Source: Nonomuraea basaltis (lineage in GTDB: Bacteria > Actinomycetota > Actinomycetes > Streptosporangiales > Streptosporangiaceae). From it: DNA of 57,014 bases. The translations under genes were made by a program, and so were the position numbers. The DNA lies in NCBI RefSeq assembly GCF_005893125.1, contig NZ_VCJS01000073.1, positions 1 to 57,014 of the forward strand. Reading direction: 5' to 3'. Of the stretch, positions 32,101 to 39,964 are shown piece after piece; the first letter of the stretch is position 1, and each line of letters opens with the position of its first letter. The notes beneath the pieces were generated by a model. The model was not told the DNA's origin. It searched no databases and was given only the letters and a program-made list of their open reading frames with translations.

Positions 32101-33290
32101 CGCAGCTCCGCGTCGTCACGCCCGACTCCTACCTCGGCGCCCCTCCCGTCCGGGTGACGATCCGCGCCGAAGGCGGGGTCAGGCAGAGCTGGGTGGGCAA
32201 GGACGGACTCATCCGCTTCCCCGCCATGGCGGCCAAGAAGATCCGGCTGGAGTTCGGGGCGTCGGGCGGCCGCCCCATCGAGATCAGCGACATCGCCTTC
32301 CCAGGGGTGCGCCCGCTCGGTGCGTTGACCGGCTTCCCGGTCAGGCTGCCCTGCGGGTTCGGCCCGACGCTCACCGTCGACGGCGCCAGTGTGCACACCG
32401 AAATCATCGATGGCACGCTCAACGACGTGGTCACTGGCAAACCCGTCATGTTCAGAAGCTGCGAGCCGCTGCGGCTCGTGACCGGTCCGTCCCGGTTGAC
32501 CGTGCGGCCGGGAGAGTCCTACCGCATCGAGTCCGCGGTCATCCGTCCCGAGCCCGGCGCTCGCGAGGCCGCGCCCGTGGAGATGCGCGAGGTGTCCGTG
32601 GAGTCCTGGGACGCCGGCGAGCGCGTGGTCAAGGTCAGCGTCAACGAAGACTCCTACCTGGTCGTCAACGAGAACTTCAACGCCGGGTGGCGGGCCAGGC
32701 TGGGAGCCGTCGAGCTCAAGCCGGTCCGGCTCGACGGCTGGCGGCAGGCGTGGTTCCTCCCGGCGTACACGGCGGGCACCGTCACCCTCGCCTACGAGCC
32801 CGACGGGCCCTACCGCGCGGGACTGGTCGCGGGCGGTGCCCTGGCGCTGCTGGTCGCGGGGCTCGCCCTGGTCAGAACGGGCCCGCCCGGGCAGCACCTG
32901 GCGCCGGTCCGGCCCGCCCGCCTGCGCGCGGCTCACGTCGTGCCCTTCGCCGTCGCCCTGGGATTCTGGGTCGGCGGAGCGACGGGTGCGGCGGTCGCCG
33001 GCGCGGTCTTCGTGCTGGGAGCGTGGCTGCGCCCGCTGCGTGAGGCCGAGCACGTGCGCGCGGGTCCCGGGAGGCGGCTGCCGCTCGGGCCATGGACCGG
33101 TGTCGCCCTCTACCTGGCCGCCGCGGCCGGGGTGGCCGTGGGGGCGGGCGGCCTCTGGTCGCAGCTGCTCTGCCTGCCCCTCCTGGCGCAACTGCTCGCC
33201 GAGATCCCCGCCAGACGGGCGCCGGCGCGGCCGGCCGCGGTTCCCGTTCCCGTCGCCGCAGGCGACCCGACCATGACGAGTGTTTCGTGA
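29151..33290 (+). CDS. aftD: AftD-like alpha-(1->3)-arabinofuranosyltransferase
   Basis: The 1379-residue membrane protein is close to the roughly 1400 residues of mycobacterial AftD. The GT-C N-terminal half begins with a helix near 25-42 and the acidic loop EKIIPETKLDMAVNPLGFLG, where GT-C enzymes place the catalytic acid; about ten further helices run to about 430. The external part carries two discoidin/F5-8C-like carbohydrate-binding modules (about 700-840 and 935-1050, each with a DGD/DGN...W pattern: FAALDGDRRTSWR, AFDGNPKTAWF). Two or three C-terminal helices end the protein. AftD transfers arabinofuranose from decaprenylphosphoryl-arabinose onto cell-wall arabinan. DprE1, DprE2 and the phosphoribosyltransferase that make this donor lie 8-10 kb downstream. 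It has 4-bp overlaps on both sides. The acceptor glycan is unknown. Confidence 0.85.
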   Translation: MTQASPGLRGELAESTAESYETRIRHRLRLLASCLLLGAIAFNTSTEKIIPETKLDMAVNPLGFLGRALHLWDGAYFGHLQNQAYGYLFPMGPFYALGLKLGMESWTVQRLWMSLVLCTAFLGVVQLARAFGIGGPHTRVIAGFVYALAPHAQALIGINSSEFLPSAVLPWILLPLVKGARHDLPPRRAAALSALAFLFCGGVNAVAELAVLVVPMLYLLTRRGGPGKRRLIVWWLPLIALASMWWISPLLTLGRYIFSFLPYIETANATTSVTSLVNALRGTSSWLSFLTVDGQTWLPDANQQSTVPWLIVVTAAVSALGLAGLALRRLPERSFLLISLLCGVAIITTGHPGTPHHELMVDLLDGPLAVFRNLHKFDALIRLPVALGVAGLLSLVRLRWRKPLTAAAAGLVGLSSLPILYAGLAPAGGFTAIPDYWKQAISWLGQNAGDGMVLAVPGAKRGEYLWGRPLDEPLQALSQHRWATHTIVPWGSAGISRLMAAVDERLSAGKGSAGLTATLRRIGVTYLVVRNDLDRGTIGTAWPVRVHQALEDSPGISLVTQMGPGVGIGQYGKAAAWLDQPYPAVEIYQVSGAAPLVGTVEATRPLRVGGAPEAVLDLAEQGLLADDRPVLLNDDAGQVKVPAHDTVLTDTLRRREVAFSDLRRGSSATLTVGEPFRGNSPSNDILDQGWERYVSTAAFTGIAKVTASSSEADVTAAAQSREPGRQPFAALDGDRRTSWRSTGWNGTVGEWLEVAFTEPRTVATVQVAFENSPIGPPPSEVVVETDTGALRQRVRATGDAQELLVPKGPISRLRLTVTATSYEPASKLGSRVGIAELTIPDVQAGRSITVPDPGVGSAEPVSIALSRTGDVPGCVKGSVAWSCAKGHEVLGDDGNGFDRSFTVRKDGSYGVSGRAVLTERTAIERLSTLPGDSMIVQASSTAVEHGAAAGRWAFDGNPKTAWFADPLDPLPTLSVELARGTRLSQLRVVTPDSYLGAPPVRVTIRAEGGVRQSWVGKDGLIRFPAMAAKKIRLEFGASGGRPIEISDIAFPGVRPLGALTGFPVRLPCGFGPTLTVDGASVHTEIIDGTLNDVVTGKPVMFRSCEPLRLVTGPSRLTVRPGESYRIESAVIRPEPGAREAAPVEMREVSVESWDAGERVVKVSVNEDSYLVVNENFNAGWRARLGAVELKPVRLDGWRQAWFLPAYTAGTVTLAYEPDGPYRAGLVAGGALALLVAGLALVRTGPPGQHLAPVRPARLRAAHVVPFAVALGFWVGGATGAAVAGAVFVLGAWLRPLREAEHVRAGPGRRLPLGPWTGVALYLAAAAGVAVGAGGLWSQLLCLPLLAQLLAEIPARRAPARPAAVPVPVAAGDPTMTSVS

Positions 33291-35137
33291 CCGAGACGAC
33301 CAAGCCGCGCACCGGGATCGTCATCACCGTGCCGGCCCCGATGGCCCGCACCGCCGGGGCGGCGTCCCGGTGGGCCCGGCGACACGGCGTCCTGCTGGCC
33401 GGGCTCGCGCTCATCGCCGCGGCCATGGCGTGGAAGACGGCCATCGTCCAGAACGCCTACTTCAAGGAGGACGATTTCGAGTTCGTGGCCAGGGCGATGG
33501 AGAGCGATCTCTCCTTCGACTACCTGACCCGGATCCACTTCGGCCAGTTCATGCCGGGCGGCTTCCTGCTCGCGTGGCTCTCGGCCAGGCTGGAGCCCTT
33601 CGGCTGGGGATTCGCGGCCGGCGGGATCCTGGTGCTGCACGCCTGCGCCGCCCTCGCCGTCCTGCGCATGCTGCGCGTCGTGTTCGGCGACCGGCCCGCG
33701 ATCCTCGCGCCGCTCCTGGTCTTCCTCGTCGCGCCGATCACCGTGCCCGCGCTGGTGTGGTGGGCGGCGGCGCTCAACACCGTCCTCCTGCAGATCGCCC
33801 TGCCCATGGCGGTCGCCTCGCACTGGCACCACCTGCGTTCAGGACGGCTGCGGCACGCCGTGGCGGCGGCGCTGTGGGTGCTGTTCGGGCTGCTCGGGTT
33901 CATCAAGGGCTTCGCCCTTCCGCTGGTGCTGTTCGCTCTCACGGCGATCTACCACGGCGGTGTGCGGACGGTGCTGCGCCGGTACGTGGCGGCCTGGTCG
34001 CTGTACCTGACCGTGCTGGTGGCCTTCGGCGCGCTCTACGTCCAGCGGTCGCTGTCGGCGACCAACACCGGGGCACTGCCGATCTTCGACCAGGCGGCGG
34101 GCTTCCTGTGGGAGCTGCTCGGCAAGACGTTCGCCACCACCGTGCTCGGCGGCCCCTGGCGGTGGTTCGCGGGCGGCGACTGGGGGGTGGCCTCACCGCC
34201 GCTGCCGGTCGTGATCGCCTCCCTCGTGACGATCGCGGTCCTGGTGACGCTCACCGCGTACTACCGCAGGCGAGCCGGCCTGGCCTGGGCGCTGCTGCTC
34301 GGATACCTGCTCGTCGCCGACGCCCTGCCGGTGCTGTGGGGCCGGGTCCACCTGCTCGGCTCGTTCGCCGGCTCGGACACGCGGTACGTCGCCGACGCCG
34401 TCCCGCTGGTCGCGCTGGTCGTCGGGCTCGCGCTGCTCCCGCTGCCGAGGGAGGTGGAGCCGTACCGGAGGGCGCTGCCCGGCAGGGAGCGGGTGTCCGG
34501 GATCTGCGGAGCCGTGCTCGGGGTGTTCGTAGGCGCGTCGCTGGTGTCGGTGACGCTCTTCGCCGACCACCTGGGCGCGGACCGGCGCTACCGCTACATC
34601 GAGACGGCCCGCGCGGAGCTGGCCAAGGCGGCGCCCGACACCGTGATCTACGACCGGCTCGTGCCGGCCGACGTGCTGCCAAGCAGCTACAAGACCTACA
34701 GCCTGACCTCCAGGGTCCTGGGCGCGATGGCCTCGCCGCGGCTCAGGGCCGGGATGCAGGCGCCGCCCGCGGCGCTCGACGGCATGGTCTTCGACGACCA
34801 GGGCCACCTGCGTCCCGTGGACGTGCAGGGGATCCCGCTCGTGCCGAACACGCCGGACCGGTGCTGGCCGATCACCGGCGGGACCGTGCTGGTGCCGCTG
34901 GACAACCGCGTCAGCCGCGAGGCGGGCACCCTGGTCCGGCTGGGATACGCCGCCCGCGGAAACACGAAGATCACGCTGTGGATGGGCGACCGCGCCACCG
35001 ACGTGGAGCTGCGGGCGGGCCTGGGCAGGGTGTTCATGCTCGCGGCGCCGGGCGTCGACCGCATCGTCGTGCAGGACGTTCCGCGGGGTGTGTGCCTCGG
35101 TGACGTGACGCCGGGCGAGGCGGTGCCACGACCGTGA
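33287..35137 (+). CDS. EDD-motif polytopic membrane protein (copy 1), GT-C-like
   Basis: The 616-residue protein has about ten helices (first near 31-52) and a C-terminal soluble part (about 430-616). After helix 1 comes NAYFKEDDFEFVARAMESDL, an acidic loop typical of GT-C transferases, then YLTRIHFGQFMPGG. The gene at 36827 is a clear paralog with the same AYFxEDDFxFVA and YLTRxHxGxxMPG pattern and the same late helix YVADA. The start GTG overlaps the AftD stop by 4 bp and its own stop overlaps the DUF3068 gene by 4 bp. A glycosyl- or phosphoglycosyl-transferase acting outside the membrane fits the topology and context, but no member has been assigned a function that I know of. Confidence 0.65.
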   Translation: MTETTKPRTGIVITVPAPMARTAGAASRWARRHGVLLAGLALIAAAMAWKTAIVQNAYFKEDDFEFVARAMESDLSFDYLTRIHFGQFMPGGFLLAWLSARLEPFGWGFAAGGILVLHACAALAVLRMLRVVFGDRPAILAPLLVFLVAPITVPALVWWAAALNTVLLQIALPMAVASHWHHLRSGRLRHAVAAALWVLFGLLGFIKGFALPLVLFALTAIYHGGVRTVLRRYVAAWSLYLTVLVAFGALYVQRSLSATNTGALPIFDQAAGFLWELLGKTFATTVLGGPWRWFAGGDWGVASPPLPVVIASLVTIAVLVTLTAYYRRRAGLAWALLLGYLLVADALPVLWGRVHLLGSFAGSDTRYVADAVPLVALVVGLALLPLPREVEPYRRALPGRERVSGICGAVLGVFVGASLVSVTLFADHLGADRRYRYIETARAELAKAAPDTVIYDRLVPADVLPSSYKTYSLTSRVLGAMASPRLRAGMQAPPAALDGMVFDDQGHLRPVDVQGIPLVPNTPDRCWPITGGTVLVPLDNRVSREAGTLVRLGYAARGNTKITLWMGDRATDVELRAGLGRVFMLAAPGVDRIVVQDVPRGVCLGDVTPGEAVPRP

Positions 35138-36111
35138 ACGTCATGAGCCGCGGGAGCCTCGCCCTGGTGCTGGCCGGCGTGGGCGCCTTCCTGCTGACGC
35201 TCATCCCGCTGACCCGCCTGTACGTGTCCGGCCAGGTGCTCAAGGCGCCGCTGGAACAGCAGAGCATGACCAGGTCGGTGGCGGAGTCGGCCACCTACCT
35301 GGACCCGGCCACGATGCGGCCGGCGGTGGGGGACCTGGTGCAGACCCGGTGGCTGATCGGCGACGTGCTGGCCGGCGGCGACGACCGCGCGGTGTGGGGC
35401 GAGTCGGTCTCCATAGCGACCCGGGACGACGAGCGGCTGGACTACCACGAGCGGCGCCTGGCCTTCGACCGCCGCACGGGGGCCATCGTCAACTGCTGCG
35501 GCGAGTACCTCGACGAGGACACCGCGATCAGGCAGTCGGGGCAGGCCTTCCGCTGGCCCTTCAACGCCGAGCGCCGCGACTACTCGCTGTTCGACCTGCG
35601 GCTGCGCCGGCCGGTCACGGCCGAGTTCGACGGTGTCGAGCGGGTGCGCGGGGTCGAGACCTACCGCTACGTCCAGCGCACGCCGCGCCGGCTCCTGCCG
35701 GGAGAGGCGGCGCCGCTGCCGCGCAATCTCCTCGGGCTGCCGGGGAAGGGCGATGCCGGAGTGGGCCGATACGCCGAGATCCGGCGTACGTACTGGGTCG
35801 AGCCGGTCAGCGGCCAGCCGGTCAAGACGCTGGACGAGGTCCGGGAGACGCTGGTCACGGCCGACGGCCGGGGCCTGCTGACCGCGTTGGACGCGTCTTT
35901 CCGCACCACCGAGTCCGATGTCGCGGCGGCGCTGAACACGGCGGCGGCCTACCGCCGCTGGATCCTGCTGCTGGGAACCGTGGCGCCGGTGGGCGGCGGG
36001 GTGCTCGGCGCGGGCTGCCTGGTGGCCGCCGTATGGCTCACGCGGCGGCGCTCACCTGCGGCGCAGGACGAGGAGCAGGTTCCAGGTGACCAGCTCGCGG
36101 ATGCCAGGTAG
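35134..36111 (+). CDS. DUF3068 (PorA-family-like) membrane-anchored protein, copy 1
   Basis: The 325-residue protein has an N-terminal helix (about 7-29), a beta-rich external domain (about 40-270) and a C-terminal helix (about 281-307), the DUF3068 layout. The conserved core reads ERRLAFDRRTGAIVNCCGEY, with two adjacent Cys that could form a vicinal disulfide or bind a ligand. The second copy at 39965 has ERRSAFDKRSGVGLNCCGVS. Databases label some relatives PorA family, but no porin activity follows from the sequence. It overlaps the membrane protein gene upstream by 4 bp, and its last 60 bp overlap the end of the minus-strand methyltransferase gene. An alternative ATG is at 35143. Confidence 0.75.
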   Translation: MNVMSRGSLALVLAGVGAFLLTLIPLTRLYVSGQVLKAPLEQQSMTRSVAESATYLDPATMRPAVGDLVQTRWLIGDVLAGGDDRAVWGESVSIATRDDERLDYHERRLAFDRRTGAIVNCCGEYLDEDTAIRQSGQAFRWPFNAERRDYSLFDLRLRRPVTAEFDGVERVRGVETYRYVQRTPRRLLPGEAAPLPRNLLGLPGKGDAGVGRYAEIRRTYWVEPVSGQPVKTLDEVRETLVTADGRGLLTALDASFRTTESDVAAALNTAAAYRRWILLLGTVAPVGGGVLGAGCLVAAVWLTRRRSPAAQDEEQVPGDQLADAR

Positions 36112-36792
36112 GTGGATGACATGCCGGGCCCAGCGGGGATGGTAGCGAGGGACCGCGTCCAGGATCTCCACGTCACGCCGCCGCCGCGCCCAGGCCAGCG
36201 GCTTGGCCACCCCGATCGCGTACATGCTCTCGCCGTAGACGTTCTTGGGCCGCCTGCCGTTCCTGCGCGCGTACCGCCGGGCGGCGTAGTGGCCGCCCAG
36301 GTAGTGCCAGGGAGAGGTCTCGTGGCCGCCCCACGGGGACAGCCAGATCGTGTACGACAGGTAGACGATCCCGCCGGGACGGGTGACCCGGACCATCTCG
36401 TCCGCCATCCGGAGCGGGTCGGGGACGTGCTCCAGCACGTTCGACGAGAAGCACACGTCCACCGAGCCCGAGGCCAGCGGGAGGTCGAGCGCGCTGCCCA
36501 GCACCGCGTCACGCGGCGGCACACCGTCGCGCAGGCGCATCTCCCCGGCGTCGCAGTCCACGCACAGCGGCTGCGCGCCGACGGCACGCAGCGCGTCGGC
36601 GAAATAGCCGGGGCCGCCTCCGATGTCGGCCACCGTGGCGCCCGCGAGATCCGTGTAGGTCGCGAGCTGGGCGACTGTGTCCCTGGCCAGGGTGCCGTAG
36701 AAGAAATCAGGATCGCTCTGCTCAAGGCGGAAGGCGCGCAGCAACCGGACGGATCTACCGAGATCCGCTCGGAACGGTTCGGGGGTGTCCAC
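36052..36792 (-). CDS. Class I SAM-dependent methyltransferase
   Basis: The 246-residue protein has motif I VADIGGGPGYFADAL (about 51-65), the acidic end of strand 2 (CVDCDAGEMRL), the motif around SVDVCFSSNVLEHVPDPLRM typical of methyltransferase type 11, and VRVTRPGGIVYLSYT. The C-terminal part (about 160-246) carries WGGHETSPWHYLGGHYAARR, as in enzymes of cell-surface glycan and lipid modification. The GTG at 36792 is chosen because it is the last start before the divergent gene at 36827, leaving 34 bp for both promoters. Its 3' end overlaps the DUF3068 gene by 60 bp tail to tail. Likely role: O-methylation of a sugar in the glycan made by this locus (inference). Confidence 0.8.
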   Translation of the reverse strand: MDTPEPFRADLGRSVRLLRAFRLEQSDPDFFYGTLARDTVAQLATYTDLAGATVADIGGGPGYFADALRAVGAQPLCVDCDAGEMRLRDGVPPRDAVLGSALDLPLASGSVDVCFSSNVLEHVPDPLRMADEMVRVTRPGGIVYLSYTIWLSPWGGHETSPWHYLGGHYAARRYARRNGRRPKNVYGESMYAIGVAKPLAWARRRRDVEILDAVPRYHPRWARHVIHLPGIRELVTWNLLLVLRRR

Positions 36793-36826
36793 GGCGCGGA
36801 GCTTACTCCAGCGGAAGGAAACGACG

Positions 36827-38656
36827 ATGGTTGAAGACGTCAAACGTTCCGAGCCCTTCCGGATCACGCTGCCCGCGGTCCGCACGGGGCCGGTCATGGG
36901 TGTCGGCCTGCTGCTCATCCTGGTCTCGCTGGTCTTCAGGGCCGGCGTTCTCAGCAAGGCGTACTTCGTCGAAGATGACTTCCTCTTCGTCGCCGGCGCC
37001 GGCGACAGCGGGCTCACCTGGGAGTACCTGACCCGGGTGCACAAGGGTCACCTCATGCCCGGCGCGCTGGCCGTGGTGTGGCTGCTCACGTCGGTGGCGC
37101 CGTACAACTGGGCGCTGGTCTCGTTCGTGACCATCGCCGTCCAGGCCGCGGCCTCGGTCATGTTCCTCGTGCTGCTGCGGCGGCTGTTCGGCGACCGCGC
37201 CGGCGTGCTCGCCGCGCTGACCGTCTTCGTCTTCGCGCCGCTCACCGTGCCCGCGATGAGCTGGTGGTCGGCCGCGCTCAACGCGGTGCCGCTGCAGCTC
37301 GCGCTGGTCGCCGCGCTGGCCTCGCACATCAGGTACGTACGCGAGGGCAAAGGCCGGTGGCGCGCCCTGATCTGGACCGCCGTCGGGATGGCCTTCTCCA
37401 CGAAGGGAGTGTTCATCCCCTTCGTCGTGCTCGGGGTCACCAGCGCCTATCTGGGCAAGGGCCTGTGGGCGCGCGCGTTGCTCACCGAGCTGCGCAGGCC
37501 GGTCTGGTGGGCGCACGGCCTGCTGCTGGCCGGGTACGCCGTGCTCTACTTGCTGCGCCGCGACAGCGCCGGCTCCGACGCGCTGACCGGCCCGAAGTCC
37601 GAGGTGGTCCCCGGGCTCGTGCGCAGGTTACTGGGGGAGACCTTTCCCACCGGCGCCGTCGGCGGCCCGCTGCGCTGGGGCGGGCTCACCGCCACCGGAG
37701 GGCTGGCCGACCCGGCCCCAGCCACCGTGATCGCGTCATGGGCCGTGATCGCGCTGCTGGTCGTGGTCACGTGCGTGTACCGCAGGCGGGCCTGGCGGGC
37801 GTGGGCGATCCTGGCGGCCTACGTCGTCGTGGCCGACGCGGTCCCCACCGTGATCGCGCGGGCGACCGCGTGGGACCTGGTGGGCGCGGAGACCAGGTAC
37901 GTGGCCGACGCCGCGGTGCTGTTCGCCCTCTGCCTGGCGCTGGCGTGGCTGCCGGTCGAGGGCGAGGACGACACCCGGCGCAGGCCGCTGCCGGGCGGGC
38001 TGTCGCTGGCCGCGGGCGCGCTGACGGTCGCCTTCCTGGCCGTGTCGCTGGTCTCGATCAACGCCTACGGCGACACGCTCAGCGGGGACAAGGCCAGGAG
38101 CTACCTGGACAACGCGCGGGCCTCGCTGGCCACCGCGGCGCCGGACGCCGACATCTACTCGCGCCCCGTGCCGCAGGAGATCGTCCTGCCCTGGAACGGC
38201 CCCCGCCGGCTGACCTCGTACGTGCTCGCGCCGCTGGCCGACCCCGAGACGAGAGAGCGCATGCGCACCCCGCGCCCCTCGGCCGCGCCGTACGTCTTCG
38301 ACGCCACGGGCAAGCTCGTCCTCGTGGGCCGGGTGGCACCCTTCTTCGACGCGGTCGAGGGCAGGAAGTGCTACCGCGCGGAGCGGGTCTTCCCCGTCGA
38401 GTCCTTGGGAGGGCCCGGCATGGTGGTGGCCGTGGCCTACGTCAGCCCCCAGCCGGTGCAGGTCGTGGTGGAGCTCGGCGGCACCCAGCGGGCGGCCACC
38501 CTGCCCGCGACCGGCGTCATGGGAGCGCTGTACTACGTCCCGCACGACGGGGCGGGCAAGGGGATGCGGATCAGCGCGGCCGGTGGCCAGGGTCAGGCGT
38601 TCTGCCTCAGGGCGGTGGCCTTCGGCGAGCCGGGGCCCGCGCCTCCGGCGCTCTGA
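36827..38656 (+). CDS. EDD-motif polytopic membrane protein (copy 2), GT-C-like
   Basis: The 609-residue paralog of the protein encoded at 33287 has helix 1 (about 20-40), then SKAYFVEDDFLFVAGAGDSG and YLTRVHKGHLMPG, about nine more helices, and a soluble C-terminal domain (about 420-609) with the late-helix motif YVADAAVLFALCLALAWLP. Shared motif order and length show an old duplication. Here the DUF3068 copy is not directly adjacent but follows at 39965, after an acyltransferase gene on the other strand. GGAAGGAAA before the ATG at 36827 is the ribosome-binding site. The last 64 bp overlap the end of the acyltransferase gene. Confidence 0.65.
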   Translation: MVEDVKRSEPFRITLPAVRTGPVMGVGLLLILVSLVFRAGVLSKAYFVEDDFLFVAGAGDSGLTWEYLTRVHKGHLMPGALAVVWLLTSVAPYNWALVSFVTIAVQAAASVMFLVLLRRLFGDRAGVLAALTVFVFAPLTVPAMSWWSAALNAVPLQLALVAALASHIRYVREGKGRWRALIWTAVGMAFSTKGVFIPFVVLGVTSAYLGKGLWARALLTELRRPVWWAHGLLLAGYAVLYLLRRDSAGSDALTGPKSEVVPGLVRRLLGETFPTGAVGGPLRWGGLTATGGLADPAPATVIASWAVIALLVVVTCVYRRRAWRAWAILAAYVVVADAVPTVIARATAWDLVGAETRYVADAAVLFALCLALAWLPVEGEDDTRRRPLPGGLSLAAGALTVAFLAVSLVSINAYGDTLSGDKARSYLDNARASLATAAPDADIYSRPVPQEIVLPWNGPRRLTSYVLAPLADPETRERMRTPRPSAAPYVFDATGKLVLVGRVAPFFDAVEGRKCYRAERVFPVESLGGPGMVVAVAYVSPQPVQVVVELGGTQRAATLPATGVMGALYYVPHDGAGKGMRISAAGGQGQAFCLRAVAFGEPGPAPPAL

Positions 38657-39846
38657 GGGATGAAGCGGACCAGCCGCCTGGCGGGCTCCTCCACGTAACG
38701 GTGGGTGAGCCCGGCCAGCGCGATCGTGAGTGCGGTGACCGCGACCAGATTGAGGATCAGGTTGCCGGTCCACGGCTGCTGCCCGGTGAAGTCGTACCAG
38801 AGGTAGAGGACCACGAACTGCCACAGGAAGACGCCGTAGGAGATCTGGCCCAGATAGCTCATGACCCGGCCGCCGAGCAGCGCGCGCACGGGCGTGGGCC
38901 GCCCGGGCTCCAGGGCCGCAGGCGCGACCAGGCAGAAGGCGATGAGCGTGTAGAGGCCCTGCTCGTAGAACGCGGTCCAGATGCCGCCCAGGCCGACGAA
39001 GCGCGGCCCGGTGACCGGGGTGGCGGCGATCAGGTAGGCCAGCCCGGCGATCAGCCACAGCGTGCCCCACGAGGACGCCAGGGCCGCGCACAGCCGGCGC
39101 GTACGGCCGTCCTCCGCCCTGGCCCAGACGGTCAGGACCGCCAGCGCCATGCCCGGCACGAAGAACGTCCACGAGCGCGGCAGCCACACGTTCAGCCACG
39201 GCCGGTACTCGGGGAAGTACTCGAAGACCGTGTACGCGTACGACAGGGCGCCGAAGGCCGCCAGCCCGATCAGCAGGCGCCTGGCCCTGGCCCGCAGGTC
39301 CGGTCCGCCGCGCAGCGCGAACCACCGCAGCGCGGCCGCCATCAGCGGGAGGGTGAGGTAGAAGGACAGCTCGACCGCCAGGCTCCACATCTGGCCGAGC
39401 CCCTTGGGCCCGAGGCCGAACCACCACGGGCTCGGGTCGTAGGTGTGCACCAGGAACAGCATCTGCGCCCACGTCCACGGATCGGACTGGTGGGCCTCGC
39501 CCCACAGCAGCAGGGCCACGGCCACCACCAGCCAGTAGGCGGGGATGATCCGGAAGAAGCGCTTCCACAGGTAGCGGCGCGTGTCCGGAGCCCGGTCGCC
39601 GGTCAGGACCTCCGCCGCCCATGGGCGGTAGAGCAGCAGGCCGGACAGCGTGAAGAAGATGGGCACGCCGATCTCACCCCTGGAGAGCACGCCACCCAGG
39701 AAACCAGGTTCCAGCGCCGTTCCCGCCTCCATCGCGACGTGGAAGAGCAGGACGGCGAACGCGGCCACGGCCCGCACGCCGTCGAGGGCGGCCTGGTGTC
39801 CGGAGACCGCCGGCACCTCCGCCGATGTAGAACCTGTTTCGGTCAC
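38593..39846 (-). CDS. Acyltransferase-3 family membrane O-acyltransferase
   Basis: The 417-residue protein has ten or so helices and the family hallmarks. LDGVRAVAAFAVLLFHVAME (about 21-41) carries the essential His after helix 1, with IFFTLSGLLLYRPW, RYLWKRFFRIIPAYW and a late SYLGQISYGVFLWQF. It would move an acetyl or succinyl group across the membrane onto a surface glycan or lipid, which fits the surrounding envelope locus. The start is GTG 39846 with GGGA upstream. A KstR-like box (39828-39841) covers codons 2-7, and a second (39900-39913) overlaps the probable promoter. Its 3' end overlaps the membrane gene at 36827-38656 by 64 bp. Confidence 0.85.
   Translation of the reverse strand: MTETGSTSAEVPAVSGHQAALDGVRAVAAFAVLLFHVAMEAGTALEPGFLGGVLSRGEIGVPIFFTLSGLLLYRPWAAEVLTGDRAPDTRRYLWKRFFRIIPAYWLVVAVALLLWGEAHQSDPWTWAQMLFLVHTYDPSPWWFGLGPKGLGQMWSLAVELSFYLTLPLMAAALRWFALRGGPDLRARARRLLIGLAAFGALSYAYTVFEYFPEYRPWLNVWLPRSWTFFVPGMALAVLTVWARAEDGRTRRLCAALASSWGTLWLIAGLAYLIAATPVTGPRFVGLGGIWTAFYEQGLYTLIAFCLVAPAALEPGRPTPVRALLGGRVMSYLGQISYGVFLWQFVVLYLWYDFTGQQPWTGNLILNLVAVTALTIALAGLTHRYVEEPARRLVRFIPQSAGGAGPGSPKATALRQNA
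39828..39841. promoter_or_regulatory. KstR-like box within the acyltransferase start
   Basis: TAGAACCTGTTTCG matches TAGAACnnGTTyC and 13 of the 14 positions of the KstR pattern TnnAACnnGTTnnA, counting n as matched. It lies inside the first codons of the minus-strand acyltransferase gene, so a bound protein would block elongation. Confidence 0.5.
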
Positions 39847-39885
39847 GTTTCCGCATCCCTGGTGACGTTGGTCACTCCCCGCAAT

Positions 39886-39913
39886 AACATACCGGCGAGT
39901 AGAACTAGTTTCA
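39886..39913 (-). promoter_or_regulatory. Acyltransferase promoter with KstR-like box
   Basis: On the minus strand TATGTT (39891-39886) is a good -10 element about 40 bp from GTG 39846. Upstream of it, 39900-39913 reads TAGAACTAGTTTCA on the + strand, a full match to TnnAACnnGTTnnA. The box lies in the -35/spacer region of this promoter and 52 bp before the divergent DUF3068-DprE operon at 39965, so it could govern both directions. Confidence 0.55.
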
Positions 39914-39964
39914 GTACTTAATCACCCATACAGGCGTCCGTGCACCTGCACACATGGAGGGTCC

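Noticed and set aside
29151..33290. AftD as an ordinary GT39-type mannosyltransferase
   Set aside because: The length of 1379 residues, the ETKLDMAVNP loop, the two discoidin-like modules and the nearby DPA genes fit AftD far better.
37078..39921. A 947-codon + strand frame across the second EDD-motif gene and the acyltransferase
   Set aside because: It shifts from one gene's alternate frame to the antisense of another, is Arg/Ala/Gly-rich, and contains no domain.
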